Source of the DNA: Cyclostephanos tholiformis
Lineage: Eukaryota > Bacillariophyta > Thalassiosirophyceae > Thalassiosirales > Thalassiosiraceae
Direction: 5' to 3'
Assembly (NCBI GenBank): GCA_036939975.1
Contig: JALLPB010000292.1
Coordinates: 1 to 18,272, forward strand
DNA length: 18,272 nucleotides
In this document: piece after piece, positions 1 to 8,156 of the stretch
Numbering within the stretch: the stretch's first letter is position 1
Layout of the letters: each line of letters begins with the position of its first letter
Notes under the pieces: generated by a model
The model's database searches: none
The model's input: only the letters and a program-made list of their open reading frames with translations
Told to the model about the DNA's origin: nothing
Program-made: the position numbers and the translations under genes

Positions 1-396
1 GAACTATCTCGAACACGGTCATTTCTCATCATTCCTTCGCTATTCCCTCAACTCCGATAAGATCCCATCATCTGACACATCAATTGTAGAATTGCTGTAT
101 ATACACAGATGATATCGTCGTCGAATTTTGTCAGGGCTCAATGGCAGAAGCCCGTTGAAGCAGTCATGTGAAGAAAGTGTTACATGATATATGAATGCAC
201 AGGAAGCAATTCACTTCTCTTGTGCTCTCATGCATACATGGTAGGTCCAAGAGCAGCCCAAGTCAATGAACTTGGTACTTATCAACCCAACAACACATTC
301 AACTCAACTCGTGTTTAATTGGAAACGCCTTCCTTATTCTAAGAAACTTCTTAAATAAGTAAGAGAATCTATTTTTATCAGTGGCGTACAAGAAGT
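1..396. other. Stretch with no confident gene; possible minus-strand terminal exon
   Basis: No complete gene is visible. On the minus strand, roughly 190 down to 40, a frame stays open for about 45 codons and ends at a TAG (40-42). It reads like protein (for example LSPDKIRRRYHLCIY and STIDVSDDGILSELRE). It has no start codon of its own, and I found no convincing splice acceptor just upstream. It could be the last exon of a gene whose other parts lie around 397-900, or chance. The remainder is AT-leaning sequence with no repeat or RNA gene that I recognise. Confidence 0.25.
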
Positions 397-787
397 TCAT
401 CCCTTCAAGCCCGACAGCTTTGAGATGGAATTAATATCCGTAGACTTCGTCATCCCAATCCAACACCCAACAGCGTTTCTCGTCGACCGCTTCATTATCT
501 GCACACCACTTCGTCCCCTTCTTCCTAAGTTCCAAGGCCGTTGCTGTATCCTGTGTTCGTATACATCGCAAATCTCCGAAAGCTCATCTTGCAACCTGGA
601 TTGTGCTTTCTGGATCAATGCTTGTCTTCTCTTTCCCATGATTATAGCATTTGTCATTCTTCGTGAGTGGATGTACTACAGAGGCAGAGCCGTCTCGCTG
701 ACGCATGGATTTCAAGAGAGGCCGATTTCCACCAGCCTTTCTCGACGCCAAGTCTTGCCATGTTAGTGCTTGTCCACGAAAAGCCAT
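397..787 (-). CDS. Weak hypothetical coding traces, two overlapping frames
   Basis: I do not recognise this. Two minus-strand frames overlap. One starts at an ATG at 787 (MAFRGQALTWQDL...) and runs to 584. The other starts at an ATG at 657 and runs to 397, and includes a helical, charged stretch (KRRQALIQKAQSRLQDELSE) followed by a basic segment. They differ in frame, so one protein would need an intron or a one-base shift between about 690 and 650; no clear GT-AG pair stands out. The charged amphipathic stretch makes the minus strand more plausible than the plus-strand frame (425-766), which is Cys/Ser/Leu-rich and looks like a shadow. This could be a small gene, an exon set, or a gene remnant. 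Confidence 0.25.
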
Positions 788-1000
788 AACTGATCCAAAA
801 CCCGTTTCAGTTCTTTCGTTCCTATGCTGCCTGGTGACCTCATGGCTAATGTGCTTAAGTAAGAATTCACGAATATCCAAGACGATCTTTTCGCCCCTTC
901 TCAATGCTCAGACGCCTAACGGGTGACTCTCAAGCCACCGATGAGGTACGATCAAAAATCTGAACTCAAATGCCATCACTTTTTTCCGGTCAACTTTCCG

Positions 1001-3637
1001 TTACTGCCCAGCCACGATGGCTCCATCCGGCTCGGCTTCCTCCTCCTTGCCCAGCTCAGTCATGGCACGAGCTGCAATAAGCAGAGCGTTCACCGCCATC
1101 CCCGAGGGGCTATCCTCCTCGAAGCTTTGCCCAGCGGCGGGACGATGCGTCTGCGAGGGCGGTGGTGCGTATGGTAAATTAGCGTGCGACGACGGTGGGG
1201 CGTTCCTGAGGTATGCAAGATTGTGGGCTCCCATCCCCATCTCCTCAATATCCCTCCCGACGACTTGATCAGTCCCACCGCCGCTTCCGCTCCCAGCAAC
1301 GACGCGCGGGGGCCACGGAGGCAGAGCTCGGCGGTTCACCGCGCCCCCAGCCGCTGGGTGATCCCTCGTCGAACCCCCTCCCGCTCCTCCGGGTGCGCGG
1401 TTCATGCAACCGACGCAACGACAATTCGAGCAGCACCACGTGCTTGCCCCGAAACACTCGCAGTACTTCTTGAGGCACGCCGACTTTCGGCACTTGCACC
1501 CCACCTTGTGAGCGACGCCGGTGCCTATCCCGGCCGTTCCTATCCCTCCCCGCATGCCAATGCCCCCCGACGTCAATCTTGGCGGCAATCCGTGGAATAT
1601 ACCCAACCTCCTCTTCAAGTACTTGTTATTCAACATCGGATCGTCGATGTCGCTCACGAATTTGGGGCGGAAAGCACCCGGATTCCTCGTGACGATCGCC
1701 TTGATGGCACGTCGTCGACCCTCGACGTTTGATTCCGTGTTCGAGCAGTCGTGACACCGGCAGTTCGGGCCGCACGTGACCGATGAAGAGAAGCACTGGC
1801 AGTAGAGCTTCAGGCATCGCGATTTCTGACAAGTGCACGACGTCGTCGCGGTCGTCGATGTAGTCCTAGTCATCACGGAGGCCGTGGGATGCGGCGGGGG
1901 GACAACTCGTCGGTTGGTGATGCCATTTGCCTCGGTCGCAATTATGGGTCTATCGGCGCCGCCTACGTGGGGGACGTGACGCTGTTTGTCCTGGTCGTAG
2001 GGGGGGACGGTTGGGACGGCCACCTGCTGGCGATTTGACGCATCGTACCCAACGCGTGGGGGGATTCTGCTCCTACCAGCAGTGCCATCATCACCACCGT
2101 CACCATCAGCCTCCTCCCAGGGATGATGCCCCACGCGTCCGACGTTGGGAGGGGGGGGGGGGAGCGTGGGATCCGTCGGGGAGGGTTGGGTGGTGGTCGT
2201 TCCTCCTCCCGCGATGTTATTACCCATGCAAACTTCGACGTCGTGCTCGCCGTGGGTGCGGTGGTAGTCGTCACCCATAGGGTGATGGAGCCCCCCCCCG
2301 GACCCCATCGAGGCAGGATACCCGCCGTCAACCCCACCCCCGTGTTGCGAATGATGCACGCCATTCCCCCCCCCCCCCTCCACCGCGTGTGGCCGACGGT
2401 AGACCGACGATTGGTCGTCGAGCAGCGTAGTAGGAGGAGGAGGAGGTCGCGGGGAAGTGGGGGGGGGAGAGGGAAATAGAGGCGGCGGGGGGGACTGATG
2501 TGGGGGCACGCCATCGCCGTCATCGCCGTGGTGGTGGCGACGGTGCGTACTGTACTCGCCATCGTCGCCAGGGTCGACGCCTCCTACTATCCCCCCCCCC
2601 CCCCCCCCCCAGTTGCGATCCGCGTATTCGTGTTCTCCGCCGTGCATCATCATCCTACCAAGACGACGATCGAAAACGGCGCGGTTATGACGAATGCGAT
2701 GATTATGCTCGTCGGGTGTGTCGATATCTGAAGGTCGACGTGCATCATCGCCGCCACCATCGCGACGGAGGTCATCATCTTCTCCTTCTTCTCCACCAAA
2801 AAGCGGCGCGGCGGCTGCGGCGGCCGATGCCGCGACACTGTCAGGATGATGATAATCTTGGTGATGATGGTCGTAACGTCGTCGACGGAGGGGTTCGTAT
2901 TGCGAATGATGATATTCGTATGGATGATATTGATGATGATGATGATGATGATGATGGGGAGACGAATAACGTGGAGGAGGATGGGTCATGATGCGCTGCC
3001 TTGACATATGATGTGGTGGGGGGGTTGCGTGCTGCTGCTGCGGTTCGTGATGGTATTGATCCCGATTCTGATGATGACGATGATGATGATGCAGATGCAC
3101 ATACTCAGCACGGGGGGGCGTGGGGAAGCTGTTGTCATCGTCCCCCAGCGGATGCCTATAGGGGGGATATGATTCGTGGCGGTAGTCGTTGTACCCACCG
3201 CCGTGTTGTTGATACTCCCCGACGCCGACGCCGACGCCGACGAGCGGCTGGGGGGGTTGAGGGGCGTGGTGCTGACTTGAGTAGTAATTTTGATGTCGAT
3301 GATGAGGATATTGTAGATGATTCTGGTGGTAGTCCATATTTTCGCTAAGGTAGCGGGACGGGGGAGGAGGGGGCGGGGGGGGATGATATGGTCCGCCGAC
3401 GACGCGTGGGTGATGATAGGGCCCAGTGCGGTTACCGTCGTCGTCGCCGTCGCCGCCGCCGTCACCGTCGTCGTCCCCGCTGTGGGGAGTGTTCGAGTAG
3501 GATGGGTGGCGATACGACGACGTCGTCGTCATATTCGGCGGGGGAGGAGGGGGGAGGAATGATGATCTCGGTTCCTGTTGGTCCTCGTTAATGCCGTCGT
3601 GATAGCCGACGCCATTGCTACCACCGTTTGACGCCAT
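1001..3637 (-). CDS. CXC/CRC-domain protein (tesmin/TSO1/LIN54-like)
   Basis: Intronless, 878 residues from an ATG at 3637 to a stop at 1001. Two cysteine-rich CXC motifs are plain. CXC1 is at residues 601-631, with the core CLKLYCQCF and nine Cys in the order C-x-C ... C-x-C-x2-C. CXC2 is at 714-744, with the core CLKKYCECF. Between them lies the family's conserved linker motif RNPGAFRPK (651-659). In LIN54 each motif binds zinc and its Tyr (here Y612 and Y725) enters the DNA minor groove at CHR promoter elements. By homology this is a nuclear sequence-specific DNA-binding protein, perhaps the DREAM/MuvB DNA-binding subunit or a TSO1-type regulator. The first ~600 residues are low complexity: Pro, His, Gly, Tyr and Asp runs, including eight consecutive His. 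The CXC1-CXC2 spacer (~83 residues) is longer than I expect for the family. Several G/C homopolymers of 8 or more bases lie in frame without breaking it. The family call is secure; target genes are unknown. Confidence 0.94.
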   Translation of the reverse strand: MASNGGSNGVGYHDGINEDQQEPRSSFLPPPPPPNMTTTSSYRHPSYSNTPHSGDDDGDGGGDGDDDGNRTGPYHHPRVVGGPYHPPPPPPPPSRYLSENMDYHQNHLQYPHHRHQNYYSSQHHAPQPPQPLVGVGVGVGEYQQHGGGYNDYRHESYPPYRHPLGDDDNSFPTPPRAEYVHLHHHHRHHQNRDQYHHEPQQQHATPPPHHMSRQRIMTHPPPRYSSPHHHHHHHHQYHPYEYHHSQYEPLRRRRYDHHHQDYHHPDSVAASAAAAAAPLFGGEEGEDDDLRRDGGGDDARRPSDIDTPDEHNHRIRHNRAVFDRRLGRMMMHGGEHEYADRNWGGGGGGIVGGVDPGDDGEYSTHRRHHHGDDGDGVPPHQSPPPPLFPSPPPTSPRPPPPPTTLLDDQSSVYRRPHAVEGGGGNGVHHSQHGGGVDGGYPASMGSGGGLHHPMGDDYHRTHGEHDVEVCMGNNIAGGGTTTTQPSPTDPTLPPPPPNVGRVGHHPWEEADGDGGDDGTAGRSRIPPRVGYDASNRQQVAVPTVPPYDQDKQRHVPHVGGADRPIIATEANGITNRRVVPPPHPTASVMTRTTSTTATTSCTCQKSRCLKLYCQCFSSSVTCGPNCRCHDCSNTESNVEGRRRAIKAIVTRNPGAFRPKFVSDIDDPMLNNKYLKRRLGIFHGLPPRLTSGGIGMRGGIGTAGIGTGVAHKVGCKCRKSACLKKYCECFGASTWCCSNCRCVGCMNRAPGGAGGGSTRDHPAAGGAVNRRALPPWPPRVVAGSGSGGGTDQVVGRDIEEMGMGAHNLAYLRNAPPSSHANLPYAPPPSQTHRPAAGQSFEEDSPSGMAVNALLIAARAMTELGKEEEAEPDGAIVAGQ

Positions 3638-4066
3638 GCTGTTGTGTTGGCTAACTCGTTATGTAGTGTATCTATCAAGTTACAGTCTCGTTGGGATCGA
3701 AAATCTAACTCGTATGTCAACTTATGTCGGAATTGTATCTTTTTTGAATCCTAATATCTTTTTTGAATCCTAATTTTAACATACTTGTTCCTATGTGAAA
3801 TAACTACATTTCTTGTAATTTCTCTGGAAACCCCACGGGCTCATCTTCTCTGAACAACAAAAGACGACCAAACTTACTTCCTCTACCTCGCCTTCTCGGA
3901 CGCGCAGGAAGATATTTTATGTGAAAATGGATGGACCACAAAAATTAGGCCCCCTTTGTCACAAGATTATTTTGGTACTATTTTAAATAGAATGGATTCT
4001 ACCATTCAAGACTTCTAGAATATGTCTCGAAAGTGGAACTTGTCAACTTTGTATCGATGTTCAGAA
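3638..4066. promoter_or_regulatory. Upstream flank of the CXC gene
   Basis: This 429-bp gap lies between the CXC gene's ATG and the foldback element, so it should contain the gene's 5' UTR and promoter. It is AT-rich, unlike the coding region. I see no clear TATA box or initiator that I would defend. It contains the 19-bp tandem repeat (3737-3774) and one lone copy of the 20-bp palindromic module (3989-4007) that is otherwise confined to the neighbouring element. Confidence 0.4.
3737..3774. repeat. Perfect 19-bp tandem duplication
   Basis: ATCTTTTTTGAATCCTAAT occurs twice back to back (3737-3755 and 3756-3774) with no mismatch. It sits 100-137 bp upstream of the CXC gene's ATG, in its 5' UTR or core promoter. 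A perfect two-copy repeat suggests a recent local duplication. Any effect on expression is unknown. Confidence 0.9.
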
Positions 4067-4555
4067 TGAGGTTGAGGGATTAGGTTTCCTCATAAAGCTG
4101 AGGAGTTAGCAAGGCCCGCCGAGGGCGGGATTCACTCCCATGAAAACCCTTTCACGTGTTTTCTCATTTCCGAAATAGGATAAAAGTTCCTTATTTGATT
4201 CTAGAGGTCTAGAATGGTAGAATCCATTCTAGCTCTCTAGAATGGAGTATACCATTCTAATGTGAACTTCAGTACAAAGTCCATGAGTTCCATAGTGGAG
4301 GTGTATTCTAGAATTCTACAATGGTAGAATCCATTCTAGCCCTTTAGAATGGATCCTACCATTCTAATAAATAAACAAGAAGGTAGCTCCCTTGGGCCTT
4401 CTTTCTCTTCTCTTATTTTGTAGAAAATCACATGTCAGTAGGGTTTTTCTTTAACGATTTTAAAGAAATGGGGGGAAAGACCCACAATTCCCTCAACCTC
4501 AATAGAATGGTAGAATCCATTCTAGAGAGCTAACTAGAATGGATTCTACCATTCT
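3989..4555. repeat. Seven copies of a 20-bp near-palindrome, six in opposed pairs
   Basis: The unit AGAATGGTAGAATCCATTCT or its reverse complement occurs, with small changes, at 3989-4007, 4211-4230, 4239-4258, 4319-4337, 4346-4365, 4504-4523 and 4536-4555. Each unit is nearly self-complementary. The last six form three head-to-head pairs with spacers of only 8-12 bp, so each pair could fold into a hairpin with ~20-bp arms or a cruciform. The first copy lies about 60 bp outside the element's apparent left end. The pairs could be transposase-binding subterminal repeats, or hairpins propagated with the arm module. Confidence 0.88.
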
Positions 4556-4703
4556 AAACCTCTAGAATACAATATGGAACTCATATTCTATTTTGGAAAC
4601 AAGAAAACATGAGAAAGGATTTTTCATGGAAGTGAATTCCTTTCTGGGTAGGCCTTGCTAAGCTCCTCAGTGTAGAGGAGGAAACATGAATCCCTCAACC
4701 TCA
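4067..4703. mobile_element. 637-bp foldback/MITE-like element, non-autonomous
   Basis: The left arm (4067-4259) and the reverse complement of the right arm (4503-4703) align along almost their whole length, at roughly 80% by eye. Both begin TGAGGTTGAGGGATT and share landmarks in the same order: a TTAGCAAGGCC block, a CCATGAAAA block, a GTTTTCT..TTTCC block, GATTCTAGAGG or GTATTCTAGAGG, then the paired palindromic modules. The centre (4260-4502) holds a third copy of the inner part of the arm: a GAGTTCCAT block, GTATTCTAGA and a module pair at 4319-4365. There is no coding capacity. Long modular inverted arms fit a foldback or large MITE element. No target-site duplication is obvious, so neither the superfamily nor the exact ends can be fixed. 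It lies about 430 bp upstream of the CXC gene's ATG. Confidence 0.82.
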
Positions 4704-4964
4704 AAGATACACCGTGAGGGATAAGAAGCAGTAAATCTAAGGTATTTAGCATAAGCCCGATACACAACTAATCAAAATCTATCATTATCTTGTAAATATC
4801 TAAGGAATCTCAATAATTAGATGTTCTAAATCAATCCGCCTTGAAAAGTCCTTGCCGGCGATCCCCAATATGCTGTCATTGGAAGGAAATTTTTTGCACA
4901 ACTCTGCAAGTGAGCCTAACAAAATTAAGGAGTGCTGCAATTTAGCACAAATCACCCTGCCATC
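4704..4964. other. AT-rich stretch without a gene
   Basis: Between the foldback element and the first decayed reading frame there is AT-rich sequence with no open frame, repeat or RNA signature that I can defend. From about here rightwards to ~10900, CpG dinucleotides become conspicuously rare. Confidence 0.5.
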
Positions 4965-5711
4965 ATGGCCACATCCTCCTCTGTGACCAACTGGGAATAT
5001 GGTGCTTGCTCCTGACCCAACAATTGGAGGAAGTTCTGCACTACTATGTGCAGTACTCCCTCCCCTATGCTCTGGCCTGTACTTGAATGCTGGATATATA
5101 CTTGCACGTGTCTATCATTGCTTTGCCTGTGCCCTCACAAGTTATTGCTGTGCCCATGCTGAAGACAGAAGGGGTCACTAGTTGTTGAGGAGGATGATGC
5201 CTCTCAAAGGTTCTGGTGCGCCTGCACCCAGGAGTTCATTCTCCGGAAGGTACTGATGCACCTGCAGATATGCCTCCACTCACGCCAGCACCAGCACCCA
5301 TGCCCATGATTAGCTCCACATCTGCACCTTTGGAGAGGGTCGAGGGACTCTTTCATCCAACTGGTATCATTGTTGAAATTTTTGGGTAGAAGATACATAA
5401 ACAATTATGGCAAGGTGATGGCACAGGATGTTGTGGTGAACCTTCACAAGGTTCAGATTTGGGTGAAGGGGAAGGAGAAGATGACAATTGCCCCCATGTG
5501 GATCAACAAATTGTTATCGTGTAAGCTTCTTCCCTCTCACATGGTGAAACATGCTGCATGGTGTGATGGCATGTCACCCGCATCTTTTGCAGTGATGAAA
5601 CATTCTGCAGCTCCATGTAGCGCAACATGTTCCACAAAAATCATGAATGTTGCCTCACGTCAATTATCATGTGGCCATCTCATCTTCGTGACAAATAATC
5701 TTAAAAAATAA
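4965..5711 (+). pseudogene. Possible decayed plus-strand ORF, function unknown
   Basis: Protein-like stretches follow one another on the plus strand but in shifting frames. An ATG at 4965 starts MATSSSVTNWEYGACS and then stops. A frame with QLEEVLHYYVQYSLPYALA follows, with one stop and then LPVPSQVIAVPMLKTEG. Next come PADMPPLTPAPAPMPMISST and LERVEGLFHPTGIIVEIFG ending in a stop. Last is a 113-codon frame from the ATG at 5370 with YGKVMAQDVVVNLHKVQIWV. Their order and uniform strand suggest an ancient gene broken by indels, perhaps a transposon gene given the location. No domain is recognisable, and chance open frames in CpG-poor DNA remain possible. Confidence 0.25.
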
Positions 5712-5816
5712 TATGTATTAATCATTATTGACTTAATTCCAATAGAAACAAATGTATTCTTTAATTTAATTAATGCAAACAAATAACTTTTGAAATTAAA
5801 TGTTCCTTGTGTTGGC

Positions 5817-6345
5817 TCATATGCACAACTCATACCATGTCTTTTTCCATGCACTCCAAATAATCCCCCCCTCCCTGTTCACCTCACCCATCACGTTATC
5901 AACCCATCTTGCAATATCCAGTCTCGTTTGCAAGCTTATCCTTCTGTGGACAATGCCCTTGACCATCATCCATGTGTGCCCCAATTGATGCACACAATCC
6001 TTGAAAAAGCCAACATCAACAGGCTGGCAGAGGGGAAACATCCACTCAGTAGTCTACCTCTACCCTGTGGGCCTGGATCCTCTGGAACACCAATCCTATC
6101 ATGTGGCAGAGGTAGGAATCAAGGATGACAAGGGGGATGACATGGTCCAGCACCTGCACAACATACGGCACCAACATCTTGTTGACCCATGCCACCATCA
6201 ACACCTCATCCATCCAGGCATTTGCCTGGCAGTGGTACTAGATGTTCAACATGGAGTACGTTTAAAACTCCCTTGATGCAATCCTGCCTTTTGATACACC
6301 CTCAAAGACAACCATTGGCAGAAAGAGTGTGCCAACCACCATAGA
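5817..6345 (-). pseudogene. Pogo-type (DDE_1) transposase, decayed C-terminal part
   Basis: Read on the minus strand, this is the second half of a DDE_1 (pogo/Tigger-like) transposase. In order: LPMVVFEG.SKGRIASREF; QANAWMDEVLMVAWVNKML; PLVILDSYLCHM, carrying the second catalytic Asp (codon 6118-6120); FQRIQAHRVEVDY; then PLCQPVDVGFFK, carrying the third catalytic Asp (codon 6015-6017); and a tail including IARWVDNVMGEV and WSAWKKTWYELCI, with the stop at 5817. It is broken by stops after REF and just before the tyrosine-containing WMDE segment, by a stop after VEVDY, and by an indel before LCQPVDVG. It continues the fragment at 8157-8700 and is separated from it by the insertion at 6348-8154. 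It is certainly inactive as it stands. Confidence 0.87.
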
Positions 6346-6361
6346 TATGGTGCATGCCAAT
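6346..6361 (+). repeat. Left terminal inverted repeat with TA target duplication
   Basis: TA at 6346-6347 followed by TGGTGCATGCCAAT. It pairs exactly with 8141-8156. Beyond 14 bp the two ends diverge, although both contain GTG just inside. Confidence 0.85.
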
Positions 6362-6855
6362 GTGAGGAATGAAGTAACATTCTTAACCTAATACTAAAGA
6401 TTATTTTTGTATCAAGTCATACATACAATAGCTTGTGCTGTCACGAAAACAGCCACAAGACACACAATACTGCCACAAAACCACGACCAGGATGGCAGAG
6501 CCAGTTGCCCCTACAGATGCAAGGATTTGATGAATCCAAGTCTAACATGCAGGCAACCCAGAGAAGGGGTTGAACAAGGCTAATGGTTGAAGAAATTTGG
6601 CAGTAACACTTAAAATGAAGTAGATATTAATATATACTATCTATCAACCTCTGTATTTTAAAAATTTGATTTACTGCCAAGGAAAATAGTCACAAAAACA
6701 GCATCCATTGTCATTGGTCAGTGCCCATATAATACAAAAAGAATTCAAATACAGTTTACAGTTAAGATAAATATGGTAGCTCTATTTTAGATTCAATAGA
6801 TCATAACATAGTTGTTAGCTACAGTTTTGGTCAATGACAAAATTGTTGATGTCGA

Positions 6856-7170
6856 TCAAGTCCACCTCTGTTGCTTGCCATTTTTATGGCCTTGTGGACA
6901 TGATGGTGTGCCACTGAGCACATCACCTGATAGAATAGGCCCAGGGCCTTGATAGAAGCCATCAAAATCCCAGTTCTGGTTGATTGTAACCATTCCTTTG
7001 CAGCAATGAATTGGTGCAAGTGGATTCCTGTGGCACAGCCATTTATTCCCGTGATCAAAAATTCTAATTCCTGTACCATAGCCATTTAGTATGTTTATGG
7101 AGTAGTCATAAAACTTATTTTTATTACTGAGTCCTACTAATGTAGAAAATTCAATTACTTCTTTTTCCAT
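6856..7170 (-). CDS. Unrecognised ORF inside the inserted element
   Basis: About 104 codons from an ATG at 7170 to a TGA at 6856. The translation has mixed composition rather than low complexity (MEKEVIEFSTLVGLSNKNKF near the start, then YDYSINILNGYGTGIRIFDH and a Pro/Gly-rich end). I recognise no domain, and there is no transposase signature. It may be a remnant of cargo, of a lost transposase, or chance in AT-rich DNA. The open frame extends 14 codons further upstream without another ATG. Confidence 0.2.
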   Translation of the reverse strand: MEKEVIEFSTLVGLSNKNKFYDYSINILNGYGTGIRIFDHGNKWLCHRNPLAPIHCCKGMVTINQNWDFDGFYQGPGPILSGDVLSGTPSCPQGHKNGKQQRWT

Positions 7171-7736
7171 TGCCAGATTCAGTTTTGAAAGGTGTAAAGT
7201 GTCTGGTCTCACACTGTGAGAAAAGATACACTTCGCCCATTCAAAACTGTCTCGGGCTTCATAGGATAGTACAACTATAATACATTTAATATTAGTTTTC
7301 CACTTTAAGTCTTTTAATTCAGAAAATAAGCCAGTAGTAGAGTACTCTACACTCTCTGCTTACCTTGAGAAGCACAACTGCTCTAGGTAGGCTATGGTAC
7401 TACCTACCTCTAACTACACTCTTGAAAACAAGTTGACTATGATGCCGCCCTGCCTTGTCCAAAATCATACCAAAACACAATGAGGACGTGGGTGGCATGA
7501 GCAAAAAATATATCTGTGGATAGTTAGGGTCATTTCATATTGACTTGATGCAATGGCCAATTAAAAAAGGCAAGTATTCACTAAAAATACGTACCTTTTG
7601 TCTACTGACATGCTGATCTGCTGCCTGTAGAATAAATATGAATAAAATTAAGAATTATTATGCTGCACATAAAATATTGCATTGCTGTGTTTTGATCACA
7701 AGGTGTTATAATGATAGAATGCCCAAGAACTGGGTT

Positions 7737-7765
7737 TCTGATGGCCACCGGCCACCGCCATCAGA
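7737..7765. repeat. Short hairpin, 9-bp stem
   Basis: TCTGATGGC (7737-7745) pairs perfectly with GCCATCAGA (7757-7765) around an 11-base GC-rich loop. It lies inside the 1.8-kb insertion and is a small CpG-richer island in otherwise CpG-poor DNA. No function is evident. Confidence 0.6.
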
Positions 7766-8102
7766 CGAGTTTGCTTTGTATCACCCCGGCTGCTGCCAGG
7801 GTTGAACAAAAAATTACGACAAAATTGAAGCCACTGGATGCCGCCATTGGGCAAGTATTGTGGCTGCTAGCATCATTTGGACACACATACAGTGTTTTTG
7901 AAAAAGAGCTTCAGATGAAGTCAAGACCCCATTTAACAATAAGAGTGTGACATTTTGATAAGACCAAACAGAGTGAACTAAGATGACTGAATACCTTGTT
8001 GGGGGGGCTAAGCTAGCATGCTATTGCTTAAACAAATGATTTTTATTCAGTATTGTTTTACCTAATAGTAGCATGAAGATCTTAATTTTTTGACAACAGA
8101 AG

Positions 8103-8129
8103 ACTTGTAAAATATTATGTTTTACAAGT
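8103..8129. repeat. Perfect 10-bp inverted repeat beside the element's right end
   Basis: ACTTGTAAAA (8103-8112) and TTTTACAAGT (8120-8129) flank a 7-base loop, 11 bases inside the right terminal repeat of the insertion. Subterminal inverted repeats of this kind can be transposase-binding sites, but nothing here proves it. The left end has no matching copy. Confidence 0.7.
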
Positions 8130-8140
8130 TTTTGGCACAT

Positions 8141-8156
8141 ATTGGCATGCACCATA
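8141..8156 (-). repeat. Right terminal inverted repeat with TA target duplication
   Basis: ATTGGCATGCACCA followed by TA, the mirror of the left terminus at 6346-6361. Confidence 0.85.

Larger units (their letters stand above)
6348..8154. mobile_element. 1807-bp DNA transposon inserted into the transposase pseudogene
   Basis: The left end TGGTGCATGCCAAT (6348-6361) is the exact reverse complement of the right end (8141-8154), and both ends are flanked by TA (6346-6347 and 8155-8156). Outside the TA copies, the transposase reading resumes: ...TVAVTITG on one side and GTLFLPMVVFEG on the other, contiguous apart from a one-base frame slip. This identifies the insertion independently of the terminal repeats. 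A TA duplication fits the Tc1/mariner/pogo (IS630) superfamily. No intact transposase is inside. The interior is AT-rich, holds one weak minus-strand frame (6856-7170) and two short hairpins, and shows nothing else I recognise. It is probably non-autonomous or decayed. Confidence 0.85.

Noticed and set aside
425..766. 113-codon plus-strand ORF
   Set aside because: Cys/Ser/Leu-rich translation without motifs, antisense to a more plausible charged helical minus-strand frame.
1963..2562. Long alternative frames on both strands inside the CXC gene
   Set aside because: Trinucleotide and homopolymer runs keep several frames open at once; only the 878-residue frame contains the CXC domains.
3989..4555. 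CRISPR-like array
   Set aside because: The repeats are near-palindromic, occur in opposed pairs with 8-12 bp spacers and have no unique uniform spacers; the setting is eukaryotic.
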